Below, in pieces: positions 6,987 to 14,725 of a stretch of 64,000 nt of DNA. This DNA is from an uncultured Clostridia bacterium (GTDB lineage Bacteria; Bacillota; Clostridia; Oscillospirales; Ruminococcaceae). Under the pieces are notes generated by a model. That model saw nothing but the letters and a program-made list of their open reading frames with translations, made no database searches and was not told where the DNA came from. Both the position numbers and the translations under genes were made by a program. The stretch is from assembly GCA_947624675.1 (NCBI GenBank), contig CANQLI010000004.1:1-64000 (forward strand), in the 5' to 3' direction. Positions within the stretch are counted from its first letter, which is position 1. Every line of letters starts with the position of its first letter.

Positions 6987-8364
6987 ATGTGGGAAAATAT
7001 TGATATTGATAGGCACTACACAGGAGTGTTTCAAATTTTAGGTGAGCCAATATCGGGCGAATTGATTTATAATAAACAAAATGGTACTATACTTTTAAAT
7101 CTCATAAAGGAAGCAAGTTCGGAGTCCTTCTTTGGAAAAAGTTATGGTACACAACCAGTTATAACTGGCAAACTGAACACCGGTGCGGTTGTAACCCTTT
7201 TAATAATCGGTGCAGTAACAACCATACACAAGCATTTAGCAATCAGCACCTTATTTTTGTTTCTGAATATATGATTTGGTCAAATTCCGAAAGTATTGAT
7301 TCAACATATAACAAAATGGTGTGTACTCTTAAAAATGCATACCAGTGGAGTTTGTTTTCTGCATTTGAAGAAACCGAAACAGGTATTAAGGTTAAAGATA
7401 ATGTAGATAAAAAACATACAACTGGTTTGGTGCCAAAATAACGTTTTCTAGTTATCTAAATGATTCGTTATTTGTACCTCCTAGAGAAGAAGAAACTAAA
7501 ATTATTCAGCGGCTTGTTCTCAAAATCGAAACTGGAGAAAAACACAGTGTCAAAGAGTTTGTTTCTATAAGAAACAAAGTTCTTTCTCTTATCTCATTTG
7601 CCATAAAGAACAATGTAAATATTGAAGAACAATACTTATGTGATTACGATGACTCATATTTAATAGCAAACAAATACAAGGATTATCATAAACATTATCT
7701 CTACACTTCTGAAACCACCCTTGATATATTAAAAACTCGAAGATGGGACTATAACTTTTGGCTCAATGATTTACCTGAAGGAAAAGATATAAATAGTGAA
7801 TTAGAAAAATTAGAGCCCGTTTTCAACCTTTACTTATCGTTGTTCAAGTATCAAGATATGCCATCCGAAATGGTTTTCCTCAATATTGTTCAAGCATTGG
7901 AAACCTTTCATTCAAGATTCTTTTATGACGATAAGAAAGATAAATATATTAAATCAGTAACGGAACGCTTTGGCGACTCCGAAAGATATAAAAAACTACT
8001 TTTGAGCGACACTCAAATGGATAAAAACTGCAACTTCATCATTCTTGTATCACGTCTTAATGCTCTATTAATCGGTAAAGGCGACGGCCTGTTTTGTGAG
8101 TATTATATCGAAAATGATGGATATGCTCAAACTATTGCAGACACAAGGCACTACTATACCCACTACGGAAAATCAAAAGAGGCAAAAGCTTTAAAAGGAA
8201 ATAAGCTTATAGAAGCAATTTATATTTTGCGTGTTCTTTTAGAATATCACGTTTGCCTTTCGTTAGGAATCGACAGGCGTGATGCTATTGCACAAAAATT
8301 ACGCACTCATAACGATTGGAAGCAGTTGAGTGAAATTCAAGCAAAGGAATGCAAATCAAAATAA
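6987..8364 (+). pseudogene. ApeA-like HEPN defence protein, two frameshifts
   Basis: Three reading frames join into one protein of about 460 residues. Frame 1 (6987 to about 7199) gives MWENIDIDRHYTGVFQILGE, like the ApeA N-terminal domain. Frame 2 (about 7199-7440) continues with NHTQAFSNQHLIFVSEYMIW. Frame 3 (about 7435-8364) carries a helical HEPN domain with the RNase motif RHYYTH (R-x4-H). Each shift equals loss of one base and sits at a short homopolymer (TTTT at 7198-7201, AAAA at 7435-7438). ApeA-type HEPN proteins are anti-phage abortive-infection ribonucleases. The gene has its own promoter and terminator. It is either truly inactivated or the two indels are assembly errors. Confidence 0.7.
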
Positions 8365-8380
8365 TCCCTAATGATATCCG

Positions 8381-8419
8381 CACCAAGAAGAACTGTAAAA
8401 GGTTTTTCTTGGTGTTTTT
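8381..8419 (+). terminator. Terminator of the ApeA-like gene
   Basis: CACCAAGAA (8381-8389) pairs perfectly with TTCTTGGTG (8406-8414), then five T residues. Confidence 0.8.
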
Positions 8420-8495
8420 CTGTTTATAGCGGTACATTCGACTATTAAACTGCCTTTGAGTACAATTATGATAAAAAATCAAAGGAGTGAACGAT

Positions 8496-8681
8496 ATGCG
8501 GGATAAGAAGTGCTACATAGCATTGGAGGATTTTGAGCACAGGGTGGTTGTGAATTGCTTGAACGAAATGCGGAACAACCTTATTGCCAACGGTAAGGAC
8601 ACCGATGCGGTGGACGAGGTTTTACTGAAAATCATTGATGCAAAGCAGAAGAAATTCACGGTAATCTATAAGGAGGCGTGA
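8496..8681 (+). CDS. Small transposon-associated hypothetical protein
   Basis: 61 residues, mixed charge, no membrane segment (MRDKKCYIALEDFEHRVVVN...). The ATG at 8496 is preferred over an upstream GTG because AAAGGAG (8481-8487) then has normal spacing. It lies 2 bp before the TnpV gene. Small proteins of this type often accompany TnpV in clostridial mobile elements. No function is known. Confidence 0.7.
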   Translation: MRDKKCYIALEDFEHRVVVNCLNEMRNNLIANGKDTDAVDEVLLKIIDAKQKKFTVIYKEA

Positions 8682-8683
8682 TT

Positions 8684-9061
8684 ATGGAAAAAGTTATTTT
8701 TGATGACAAGAACGGTCTTTGGTATGAATTGCAAGGCGACTATTACATTCCTTGCTTAAAGTTACCGGAGGAAGACCAACGACCTATTGGAGTATGGGGA
8801 CAGTGGCATTTGCAATATATTAAGCAAAATCGCAAGGTTTTGTATCTTAATCTGCTGACAAGCGACAAGCTGAACGGATACCTTGCCGACCTCGACAAGC
8901 AGGTGGAGGAAATGTTTTCTCGGCTGGTAAAGCAGATGGCAGAGCGTGATGGCGTCACCGAAGCGCTCAAAGCGCAAGACCAAATGGCGTGGGTCGGGAA
9001 GATGAACAATATCCGTAGCAGGGCAACGGATATTGTCAATAACGATTTGATTTATGCGTAA
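8684..9061 (+). CDS. tnpV: TnpV family transposon protein
   Basis: 125 residues, matching the TnpV family found in Tn4451/Tn4453-like mobilisable elements of Clostridia (landmarks IGVWGQWHLQYIKQN and YLADLD; helical C-terminus). AAGGAGG precedes the ATG at 8684. Its biochemical role is not known. It is used here as a marker of such an element, whose recombinase would be the damaged gene at 16.5-17.9 kb. It converges on the cargo operon and is closed by a terminator. Confidence 0.8.
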   Translation: MEKVIFDDKNGLWYELQGDYYIPCLKLPEEDQRPIGVWGQWHLQYIKQNRKVLYLNLLTSDKLNGYLADLDKQVEEMFSRLVKQMAERDGVTEALKAQDQMAWVGKMNNIRSRATDIVNNDLIYA

Positions 9062-9067
9062 AGACGA

Positions 9068-9100
9068 GGTGCATCCTCCTTTCGGGGATGCACCTTTTTT
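9068..9100 (+). terminator. Terminator of tnpV
   Basis: GGTGCATCC (9068-9076) / GGATGCACC (9086-9094), then six T residues. The minus side has no T-run, so it serves the plus strand only. Confidence 0.85.
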
Positions 9101-9971
9101 ATTTGCACCTGCCGCAGTCAGAACAGCCGTTGCAGATCAGTTTACTGCCGCAATGGGAGCAATTTTGGCGGTAGTGCGGCACATACAGGTTTTCTTTCGG
9201 AATCGTCCTGCCGAAGCTGTCGGTCAGTTTCCATCTCATCGGCTTTCCTACATAGTTCATGCCGGATTTACACGCCATTTCGCTCTGCACCTGCTTCTTC
9301 GGCAGATGATACCGCTTGCCGTCCTTGATGAATACCGTCCCGGTTTCGATAAAGCAAAAGGTGACGTCGTGCGCCACGCATTCCGCCCGCAAAGCCTTCA
9401 CCCAGTCAAAGTTGCACGGCCTTGCGCCGTCGTAATTCTCGCCGCCGCAGATCACCTGTTCGATCTGCCCGTCACCGAGGTATTGTTCGATGCTGACCGC
9501 TCCGATAAACGGCGCACACATGATTCCTTTGTGCTTGAAAGGCAATTCCAGCAGGATCGGGATACGCTCGTCGGCTCGGCGTTGATTTTCACAGGTGACG
9601 TTGAAAAAGATATTTTCCCAGCCGTCGCCCCAGTCCTTCGGAAGGCAATCGACTACCCGCTGCGGGCGCTTGGTCAGCAGAAAGAACTTCACGTCGCTGC
9701 GCTGCCGCATAAGTTCCCACGCTTCACTCCGCCACCCGTCCGCTTCCTCCAAAAAGAAATCCGAGGACATACAGACACGTATAAGTTTCCCGCTTTGGAC
9801 TTTATAAGAGCCGTTTCGGTTTCTTTGAACGGGATAGGTAAAGCCCGATTTTGTTTTGTAAATATCTGCGCCGTTTCGGTCACGAACACGGTCGAGGAAA
9901 TACATATAGCAATGCTGGCAGCCCTCGCTGCATTTCACGCAACCGTGCCACGGGTTCCAAATATCGTGCAT
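9099..9971 (-). CDS. DUF5131 (phage Gp37/Gp68-like) Cys-motif protein
   Basis: 290 residues. It begins MHDIWNPWHGCVKCSEGCQH and belongs to the DUF5131 family. Cys14, Cys18 and Cys21 have the CxxxCxxC spacing of radical SAM enzymes, so an iron-sulfur site is plausible. The C-terminus is a second Cys cluster (CSHCG ... CNGC ... CGRC) that looks zinc-binding. It starts 4 bp after the sirtuin stop, with GAGG overlapping the end of that gene, so it is the last gene of the operon. Members occur in phages and next to 'three-Cys-motif partner' genes. The reaction is unknown. Its place behind ADP-ribosylation genes is unusual as far as I know. Confidence 0.8.
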   Translation of the reverse strand: MHDIWNPWHGCVKCSEGCQHCYMYFLDRVRDRNGADIYKTKSGFTYPVQRNRNGSYKVQSGKLIRVCMSSDFFLEEADGWRSEAWELMRQRSDVKFFLLTKRPQRVVDCLPKDWGDGWENIFFNVTCENQRRADERIPILLELPFKHKGIMCAPFIGAVSIEQYLGDGQIEQVICGGENYDGARPCNFDWVKALRAECVAHDVTFCFIETGTVFIKDGKRYHLPKKQVQSEMACKSGMNYVGKPMRWKLTDSFGRTIPKENLYVPHYRQNCSHCGSKLICNGCSDCGRCK

Positions 9972-9975
9972 AGCC

Positions 9976-10845
9976 TTACCTCAAATCTTTTAGAGCCTTG
10001 CCAATATCCGCATCAATGCAAATCGACTGCTTCTCAATCTCCGTCGGGCAGACCGCCTCGCCGTAGTTGACACAGGCATAAGTCGCCGTTTTATTTTTTG
10101 CGGTCATGCGCCAGAACGGATATTTAATAATGACCGGCGTATTATACCCGACGCCGAGTTCCAAGAACAATATCCGCCCGTTTCTTCGTGTTTGCAGGAA
10201 GTTCTCATACCGCTCCGCCGCCCGGTGCCAGCCCTCGTCCTCCACAAAGGTATCGTCGGAGCGCAGATTCATTGTCAGAGGTCTGCCGCAATGTGGGCAG
10301 ACGGGCAGCAGTTCGGACGGAATCCGCATATCTCTTTGCTGTTCCTTCATCTGCCGGATCGTGTCCTCGTTGTCAAAGGTTTCCTGACAGCAGGGCTTCG
10401 AGCATTGAAACAGCCCGTAGTCACCTTGGGTGTAGAAAAGCCGCTTTTTATCTACGCCCGCTTTCTGAAAACAGTGATCCACATTCGTGGTAATAATAAA
10501 ATAGTCTTTTTCCCGAATCAGTGCCAGCAGATCGTCATAGACGGGCTTTGGTGCATCCATATAACGGTTGATAAAGATATATCGACTCCAATACGCCCAA
10601 AATTCCTTCGGCGAGGAGTACGGATAAAATCCGCCCGAATACATATCGTGAAAGCCGTATTTCTTTTCAAAGTCTGCAAAATATCTGCGGAAACGGTCGC
10701 CGGAATAGGTAAATCCCGCCGAGGTGGAAAGTCCCGCCCCTGCACCTACCACAACGCTATCCGCAGCGTCCAGCGCCTCCCGAAGGCGGTTCACATTATC
10801 CGAGTAACGAGCGGTAGATTTCGTAATCGGTATCTTTGAAAACAT
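9976..10845 (-). CDS. SirTM-class sirtuin (protein ADP-ribosyltransferase)
   Basis: 289 residues. The NAD-binding Rossmann motif GAGAGLSTSAG is at 34-44, and the sirtuin TQNIDxLHxxAG motif appears as TTNVDHCFQKAG (119-130). The catalytic HG of deacetylase sirtuins is replaced by Gln140-Gly141 (YTQGDYG), the signature of class M sirtuins (SirTM), which ADP-ribosylate protein targets. Zinc cysteines are C148/C152/C153 and C183/C186. CGGAGGTGA before the ATG supports the start at 10845, 50 nt inside the macrodomain gene. In staphylococci and streptococci SirTM modifies a lipoylated GcvH-like protein encoded beside it. Neither that protein nor a lipoate ligase is present here, so the substrate is open. 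Confidence 0.9.
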   Translation of the reverse strand: MFSKIPITKSTARYSDNVNRLREALDAADSVVVGAGAGLSTSAGFTYSGDRFRRYFADFEKKYGFHDMYSGGFYPYSSPKEFWAYWSRYIFINRYMDAPKPVYDDLLALIREKDYFIITTNVDHCFQKAGVDKKRLFYTQGDYGLFQCSKPCCQETFDNEDTIRQMKEQQRDMRIPSELLPVCPHCGRPLTMNLRSDDTFVEDEGWHRAAERYENFLQTRRNGRILFLELGVGYNTPVIIKYPFWRMTAKNKTATYACVNYGEAVCPTEIEKQSICIDADIGKALKDLR

Positions 10846-11557
10846 TAAAAATCACCTCCGTGTCCTCTTTGTATTGCCGCACCGTGTCCACGGCGATTTT
10901 TGCGGCTTCGCCGTTCGAGAAATGAAACTCCCCCGTGGAAATACAGCAGAACGCCACGCTTTTTATGCCGTTTTCCTGTGCCAGTTCCAAACATGAGCGG
11001 TAGCAGGAAGCAAGCAGTTCCCGATCTTTTTGTGTCACATGACCGTATATGATGGGGCCGACTGTATGGAGAACGTAATCACAGGGCAGATTGTAGGCGG
11101 GCGTGAGCTTGGCCTTGCCCGTTTCTTCCTCGTAACCTTGCTTTTTCATCATCTCGGCACAGGCAAGCCGAAGCTGAACGCCCGCATAAGTGTGAATGGC
11201 GTTGTCAATACAGCCGTGACAGGGAGCGTAGCAGCCGGTCATGCCGGAATTTGCGGCATTCACAATCGCACCGCATTTCAGAGTGGTAATGTCGCCCTGC
11301 CAGAGATAGATACCCGGTTCCACGGGCGTCAAATCAGCAATATCCGTGACGCCTTTTCGGGCGGTTTCCTCTTGCAGATATGCGTCCTGCACCGTCAGAA
11401 AATCCTCGCCTATGGGATACGGTAGACGGACGTTCATCAGGGAGCGGAGCAGCATTTTCTGTTCTGCTTCGTCGGAGGGAACCTTCAGTTCCCGATACCA
11501 CGGCTGTTCATCGATCAGCTTCTGAATAAGAAATACTCTTTTTTCTCTCTGTATCAT
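10796..11557 (-). CDS. Zinc macrodomain, ADP-ribosyl hydrolase
   Basis: 253 residues. An N-terminal helical part of about 75 residues is followed by a macrodomain (about 80-250) with NAANS at 100-104. The sequence GCYAPCHGCIDNAIH (108-122) carries C109, C113, H114 and C116, the Cys/His pattern of the zinc-containing macrodomains that accompany SirTM. Such enzymes remove the ADP-ribose put on by the partner sirtuin. The gene overlaps the sirtuin gene by 50 nt and follows the ferredoxin-type gene by 1 bp, so coupling is tight. GAGGATAAC precedes the ATG. Confidence 0.9.
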   Translation of the reverse strand: MIQREKRVFLIQKLIDEQPWYRELKVPSDEAEQKMLLRSLMNVRLPYPIGEDFLTVQDAYLQEETARKGVTDIADLTPVEPGIYLWQGDITTLKCGAIVNAANSGMTGCYAPCHGCIDNAIHTYAGVQLRLACAEMMKKQGYEEETGKAKLTPAYNLPCDYVLHTVGPIIYGHVTQKDRELLASCYRSCLELAQENGIKSVAFCCISTGEFHFSNGEAAKIAVDTVRQYKEDTEVIFNVFKDTDYEIYRSLLG

Positions 11558-11558
11558 G

Positions 11559-12176
11559 TTATCCTCGTTTTTCTATCGCTTTTACCGGGCAAACCGCAGA
11601 GCAGTTTCCGCAGTGTAAGCAGTGGTTTCGCTGAATACGGTAGGGCTTTCCCGGCTCAATGCACCGCTGGGGGCAGTTTTTCAAACACTTGCCGCAGCCG
11701 ATACATTTTTCGGAAATGACATATCCTTTTTGGGTGAGGTTTCCCGCGCCGATGGTGTAGCTCTCCCGAAAAATCGGGTTGACGCCGAGATTGAAATACT
11801 CGATTACCGCGTCCCTGATCTCAAAGACGATCCCCGCCATTTTTCGGGTGTCGCCGGGATAGACGTTGGAGAGATAGGGCTGCTCCGCAAAAATCGTGTC
11901 GATCCACTTCTCCTGTTCGTCCTCCGGGACGGGAACCGCCTTTGCGGACAGGCGAATCATTTCTTTATACCTGGTGTAGCCCAGCACCTGTACACGCCCG
12001 TCGGTCAGAAGTTCCTCGCAGAAGGCTTTACCCTTTGCCGTGAAGAAAATCATTCTGTCCGGCTCATAGTGAATGGCAGAGATATTGCGTATCTGCGGCG
12101 CGCCGTTCTTGTCCACCGTGGCAAAAGCCAGTACGCCGACATATTCTAATTTTTTTAGACAAGTTTGTGCATCCAT
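11559..12176 (-). CDS. Split-barrel flavoprotein fused to a 2x[4Fe-4S] ferredoxin
   Basis: 205 residues. About residues 1-125 form a pyridoxamine-phosphate-oxidase-like FMN split barrel (CLKKLEYVGVLAFATVDKNG ... GRVQVLGYTR). The C-terminal 50 residues hold two ferredoxin clusters, CIGCGKCLKNCPQRC and CLHCGNCSAVCP. The start at 12176 uses GGAGAA; an upstream in-frame ATG at 12266 would overlap the nitroreductase by 74 nt. The fusion suggests electron transfer between reduced ferredoxin and flavin. In this operon it could feed the radical SAM maturase or the nitroreductase (inference). Confidence 0.85.
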   Translation of the reverse strand: MDAQTCLKKLEYVGVLAFATVDKNGAPQIRNISAIHYEPDRMIFFTAKGKAFCEELLTDGRVQVLGYTRYKEMIRLSAKAVPVPEDEQEKWIDTIFAEQPYLSNVYPGDTRKMAGIVFEIRDAVIEYFNLGVNPIFRESYTIGAGNLTQKGYVISEKCIGCGKCLKNCPQRCIEPGKPYRIQRNHCLHCGNCSAVCPVKAIEKRG

Positions 12177-12192
12177 TTGTCGTTCTCCATCC

Positions 12193-12780
12193 TCAAAACC
12201 GCAACACCCGTCCGTCTTTGCGGGGTTTCGGTGTCGGGTGACTGTCACACTCTTTTGGACAACCAAGCAGAAGCTGCATCACCGCATAGTAGTCTGTGCG
12301 GATATTCCAGCTTCGTAAAACCTCCTGCCCGTAAGGGTCGGCAAACGCCATCCAGCCCTGCCCGATATAGCAGGAGCCGACGCCGAGAGAATCGGCCATG
12401 AGCATCATGTTTTCGGCGGCGCAGGCACAGTCCTCCGCAGCAAAAAGGAAATTCTTTGGCGCAAACAGCGTAATCACCGTGGGGGCATCGTAAAACGCGT
12501 TTTTCAAATTGGGATCGTCCGCAATGCTGGGCTGTTCTTTGGATACATAGCTTGTCGCCGTCGCCATTTGTGGGTTGGAGTTTGCCCGCTTGATTTTTCC
12601 CAGTTTTTCATTCACCACTCTATCCTGTGAAACCACAAACAGCACACCCTGACGCCCTCCCGCACTTGGAGCATACATACCTGCCTCCAATATCTGCTGT
12701 AAGACATCCTCATCGATTTGTTTTTCCTCAAACCGCCGAATCGCACGGCGGTGCAGGATCGTCTCTTTCAGTTCACTCAT
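12193..12780 (-). CDS. Nitroreductase-family flavoprotein
   Basis: 195 residues, normal length. Begins with the HRRAIRRFEE FMN-binding signature and contains AGMYAPSAGGRQG and the AAENMMLMADSLGVGSCYIG segment of the family. It starts 1 bp after the radical SAM stop, with the ribosome site inside the end of that gene. FMN-dependent members reduce nitro groups or quinones, and some act in RiPP maturation (for example thiazoline or dehydroamino-acid oxidation). A role in modifying the ACGX peptide or in redox defence are both possible. Confidence 0.85.
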   Translation of the reverse strand: MSELKETILHRRAIRRFEEKQIDEDVLQQILEAGMYAPSAGGRQGVLFVVSQDRVVNEKLGKIKRANSNPQMATATSYVSKEQPSIADDPNLKNAFYDAPTVITLFAPKNFLFAAEDCACAAENMMLMADSLGVGSCYIGQGWMAFADPYGQEVLRSWNIRTDYYAVMQLLLGCPKECDSHPTPKPRKDGRVLRF

Positions 12781-12781
12781 T

Positions 12782-13825
12782 TTATTCTACCTCCTTAATC
12801 TCTTTCCAACATTGTGGGTCGTCGGCGTAAAAATCTCCGTTTGTTCCCTTTGCTACGGCGGGACAGCCGCGGCACCACGCCTTTAATTCACACTTGTTGC
12901 ATTTGGTAAATTGATCATACTCTCGGTACTGCTCCACCTCGCATACCCAAATATCCGCCAGCCGGTCAGTAAATACATTCCCTACCTTGCTTTCGGCAAC
13001 GCGGCGGCAGGCGTAAACGTCACCGGTGGGCAGGATGGTGATATGGCAGTTGCCGCAGTTGCACCCGCCGTAAATCATGCCCTCTTTGGCGTCTGCGGGG
13101 ATTTTGAAGGCTCCCGTCTCATACTCATAAAGCGTCCAGAGATGATCTTTCTTGTTGAAATAGGTCTGGCAGCCCTCCGCCTCATATTCTTTGAATTTCT
13201 TATCGCAGATGGCCAACAGTTCCCGGTACTCCTGCGGCGTCATGGAAGCGTCCAGATCGCCGCCGCTGGGGACATAACGGGAAAAGGCAAATACATTTGC
13301 TCCCGCAGCGACCACCGCGTCGATGATCCCCGGCACTTCCATGCGGTTTGTTTTGGATACCGTCGTCATAATCACGCTTCGCATCCCGGAGCGGTTGATG
13401 CAGCCGATCTTCTCCATGGTGCAGTCAAAGGAGCCGGGCTTGCGGAACCAGTCGTGTGTCTCGTGGAGGCCGTCCAGAGAGAGTTGGTACTTCTCGCAGC
13501 CATAGTATTTCATCTCCCGGCACACCTGGTCGTTCAAGTGGAACGGGTTGCCCATGATGGTAAACGGGACACCCCGTTCTTTGAACAGCGCCAACAACCG
13601 CCAAAAATCCGGGTGCAGGATGGGGTCGCCGCCCGTCAGGTAGAAATACGGTAGGCGGCCATACACCTCGCAGAAATCCAGACTGTTATAGAAGGTGTCC
13701 TCCATCTGCGCCCAGGTCATGCTTTTGAGTTCGTGGCACTTATCCCCAGAGAAGATGTAACAGTGCTTGCACCGCTGATCGCACTCGTCCGTGATGTGCC
13801 ATTGAAAAGAGAAATACTGTCTCAT
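12782..13825 (-). CDS. Radical SAM/SPASM peptide maturase, ACGX system
   Basis: 347 residues from the chosen ATG. The SAM-cluster motif CDQRCKHC (C15, C19, C22) is near the N-terminus. A SPASM domain follows, with CNCGNC, a DVYAC cysteine, and CNKCELKAWCRGC ending near DPQC. It lies 96 bp downstream of an ACGX-repeat peptide gene, and from memory a SPASM subfamily is named for this peptide class. Expected reaction: formation of thioether or C-C crosslinks in the peptide. The second of two ATGs (13825) is chosen because GAGGA then has 6-nt spacing; 13828 is possible. Confidence 0.88.
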   Translation of the reverse strand: MRQYFSFQWHITDECDQRCKHCYIFSGDKCHELKSMTWAQMEDTFYNSLDFCEVYGRLPYFYLTGGDPILHPDFWRLLALFKERGVPFTIMGNPFHLNDQVCREMKYYGCEKYQLSLDGLHETHDWFRKPGSFDCTMEKIGCINRSGMRSVIMTTVSKTNRMEVPGIIDAVVAAGANVFAFSRYVPSGGDLDASMTPQEYRELLAICDKKFKEYEAEGCQTYFNKKDHLWTLYEYETGAFKIPADAKEGMIYGGCNCGNCHITILPTGDVYACRRVAESKVGNVFTDRLADIWVCEVEQYREYDQFTKCNKCELKAWCRGCPAVAKGTNGDFYADDPQCWKEIKEVE

Positions 13826-13921
13826 CATCAGTCCTCGCTTTATATAAAATCGGTCAAGCCGAAAAAGAATCGTGGTTCCCGGAAGGATCGCTCCCACCGG
13901 GAACGGTTTGGGATGGAAAAG

Positions 13922-14149
13922 TTACTTCTTGTCCCCGGCACCGCAAGCGGAACCGCAGGCAGCGGGCTTTTCTGCGGGCTTATCAGAAGCACCGCAAGCG
14001 GCGGGAGCCTCGGCGGGTTTGTCAGCCGCGCCACAGGCAGAACCACAAGCGGCGGGAGTCTCAGCGGGCTTATCGGAAGCGCCGCAGGCAGCACCACAAG
14101 CGGAAGCCGTCTTGTCCTCAGTCCATCCAGCGATATTAGAGAGCGCCAT
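13922..14149 (-). CDS. ACGX-repeat RiPP precursor peptide
   Basis: 75 residues. A short leader (MALSNIAGWTEDKTAS) precedes a core in which all seven cysteines (18, 22, 35, 39, 52, 65, 69) lie in ACG triplets. The core repeats ACGxACGxxDKPAExP about every 30 residues, with one half unit. Four CxxxD motifs (22-26, 39-43, 52-56, 69-73) and three CxxxC motifs alternate. CxxxD arrays are known from ranthipeptides of the freyrasin type, in which radical SAM enzymes link Cys sulfur to the Asp beta carbon. AAGGAGGA lies 7 nt before the ATG at 14149; an upstream in-frame ATG lacks such a site. It is the first gene of the operon, as expected for a precursor needed in excess. Confidence 0.85.
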   Translation of the reverse strand: MALSNIAGWTEDKTASACGAACGASDKPAETPAACGSACGAADKPAEAPAACGASDKPAEKPAACGSACGAGDKK

Positions 14150-14192
14150 GATCGTGTCCTCCTTTTCGTATTCAGGTCTCCCTGTAATTATC

Positions 14193-14247
14193 ATTGTATT
14201 CAAATTTCGTTTCTGCACAAGTACGCACTTTTATGTGCGATACGCAC
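14193..14247 (-). promoter_or_regulatory. Operon promoter and HxlR operator candidate
   Basis: Reading minus strand: -35 TTGTGC (14220-14215), 16 bp, -10 TACAAT (14198-14193). Upstream and touching the -35 are two inverted repeats: AAGT-acgc-ACTT (14219-14230) and GTGCG-ATA-CGCAC (14235-14247). They fit a dimeric winged-helix regulator such as the divergent HxlR protein. Confidence 0.55.
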
Positions 14248-14326
14248 CTTTTTGTAACTATTGGGCATTTAGGGCGTTTTGCGGCGCAATTAAGTTGTAA
14301 CTTTTTTATGAACTCGTCCGAAGCTA

Positions 14327-14355
14327 TTGCATTCTGAAGTATGTTGCAGTATAAT
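14327..14355 (+). promoter_or_regulatory. Promoter of the HxlR regulator
   Basis: TTGCAT (14327-14332), 17-bp spacer, TATAAT (14350-14355); the ATG at 14396 follows CGGAGGTG. About 80 bp separate this promoter from the inverted repeats serving the divergent operon. Confidence 0.7.
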
Positions 14356-14395
14356 ATGAATGTAATATTCTTTTCTGATGTAACGGAGGTGCTTT

Positions 14396-14725
14396 ATGAA
14401 AACGAAAGCCGAACTCATCCCCGAATGTCCCGTAGCGACTACGGTTCAGCTCATCGGGAACAAGTGGAAACTTTTAATCATACGAAATCTGCTCCAGCGC
14501 CCGTGGCGTTTCAATGAACTGCAAAAGAATCTGGAAGGGATTAGCCAAAAGGTGTTGACAGACAGTCTGCGGTCGATGGAAGCGGACGGAATTATTACCC
14601 GCACCGTGTATCCCGAAGTCCCGCCGAGAGTGGAGTATGCGCTGTCGGAGTTGGGCGAATCGATGCGGCCAAGTCTTGATTCTCTGAGGGAATGGGGAGA
14701 AAAATACAGAGCTTCCCATTTTTGA
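14396..14725 (+). CDS. HxlR-family transcriptional regulator
   Basis: 109 residues. Winged helix-turn-helix of the HxlR type (PVATTVQLIGNKWKLLIIRN ... RFNELQKNLEGISQKVL ... GIITR). Cys11 in the PECPV motif is the conserved N-terminal cysteine that senses electrophiles or oxidants in relatives such as HypR and YodB. It is divergent from the RiPP/ADP-ribosylation operon, so it probably controls it in response to redox or aldehyde stress (inference). Confidence 0.88.
   Translation: MKTKAELIPECPVATTVQLIGNKWKLLIIRNLLQRPWRFNELQKNLEGISQKVLTDSLRSMEADGIITRTVYPEVPPRVEYALSELGESMRPSLDSLREWGEKYRASHF

Noticed and set aside
7190..7445. Programmed -1 frameshifting in the ApeA-like gene
   Set aside because: The shift points do not form X-XXY-YYZ slippery heptamers in the reading frame and two separate shifts would be needed; damage or error is simpler.
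9054..10070. Long plus-strand open frame opposite the sirtuin/DUF5131 genes
   Set aside because: It is antisense to well-supported genes with conserved motifs, has no ribosome site, and its product has no recognisable fold; an artefact of GC-rich codons.
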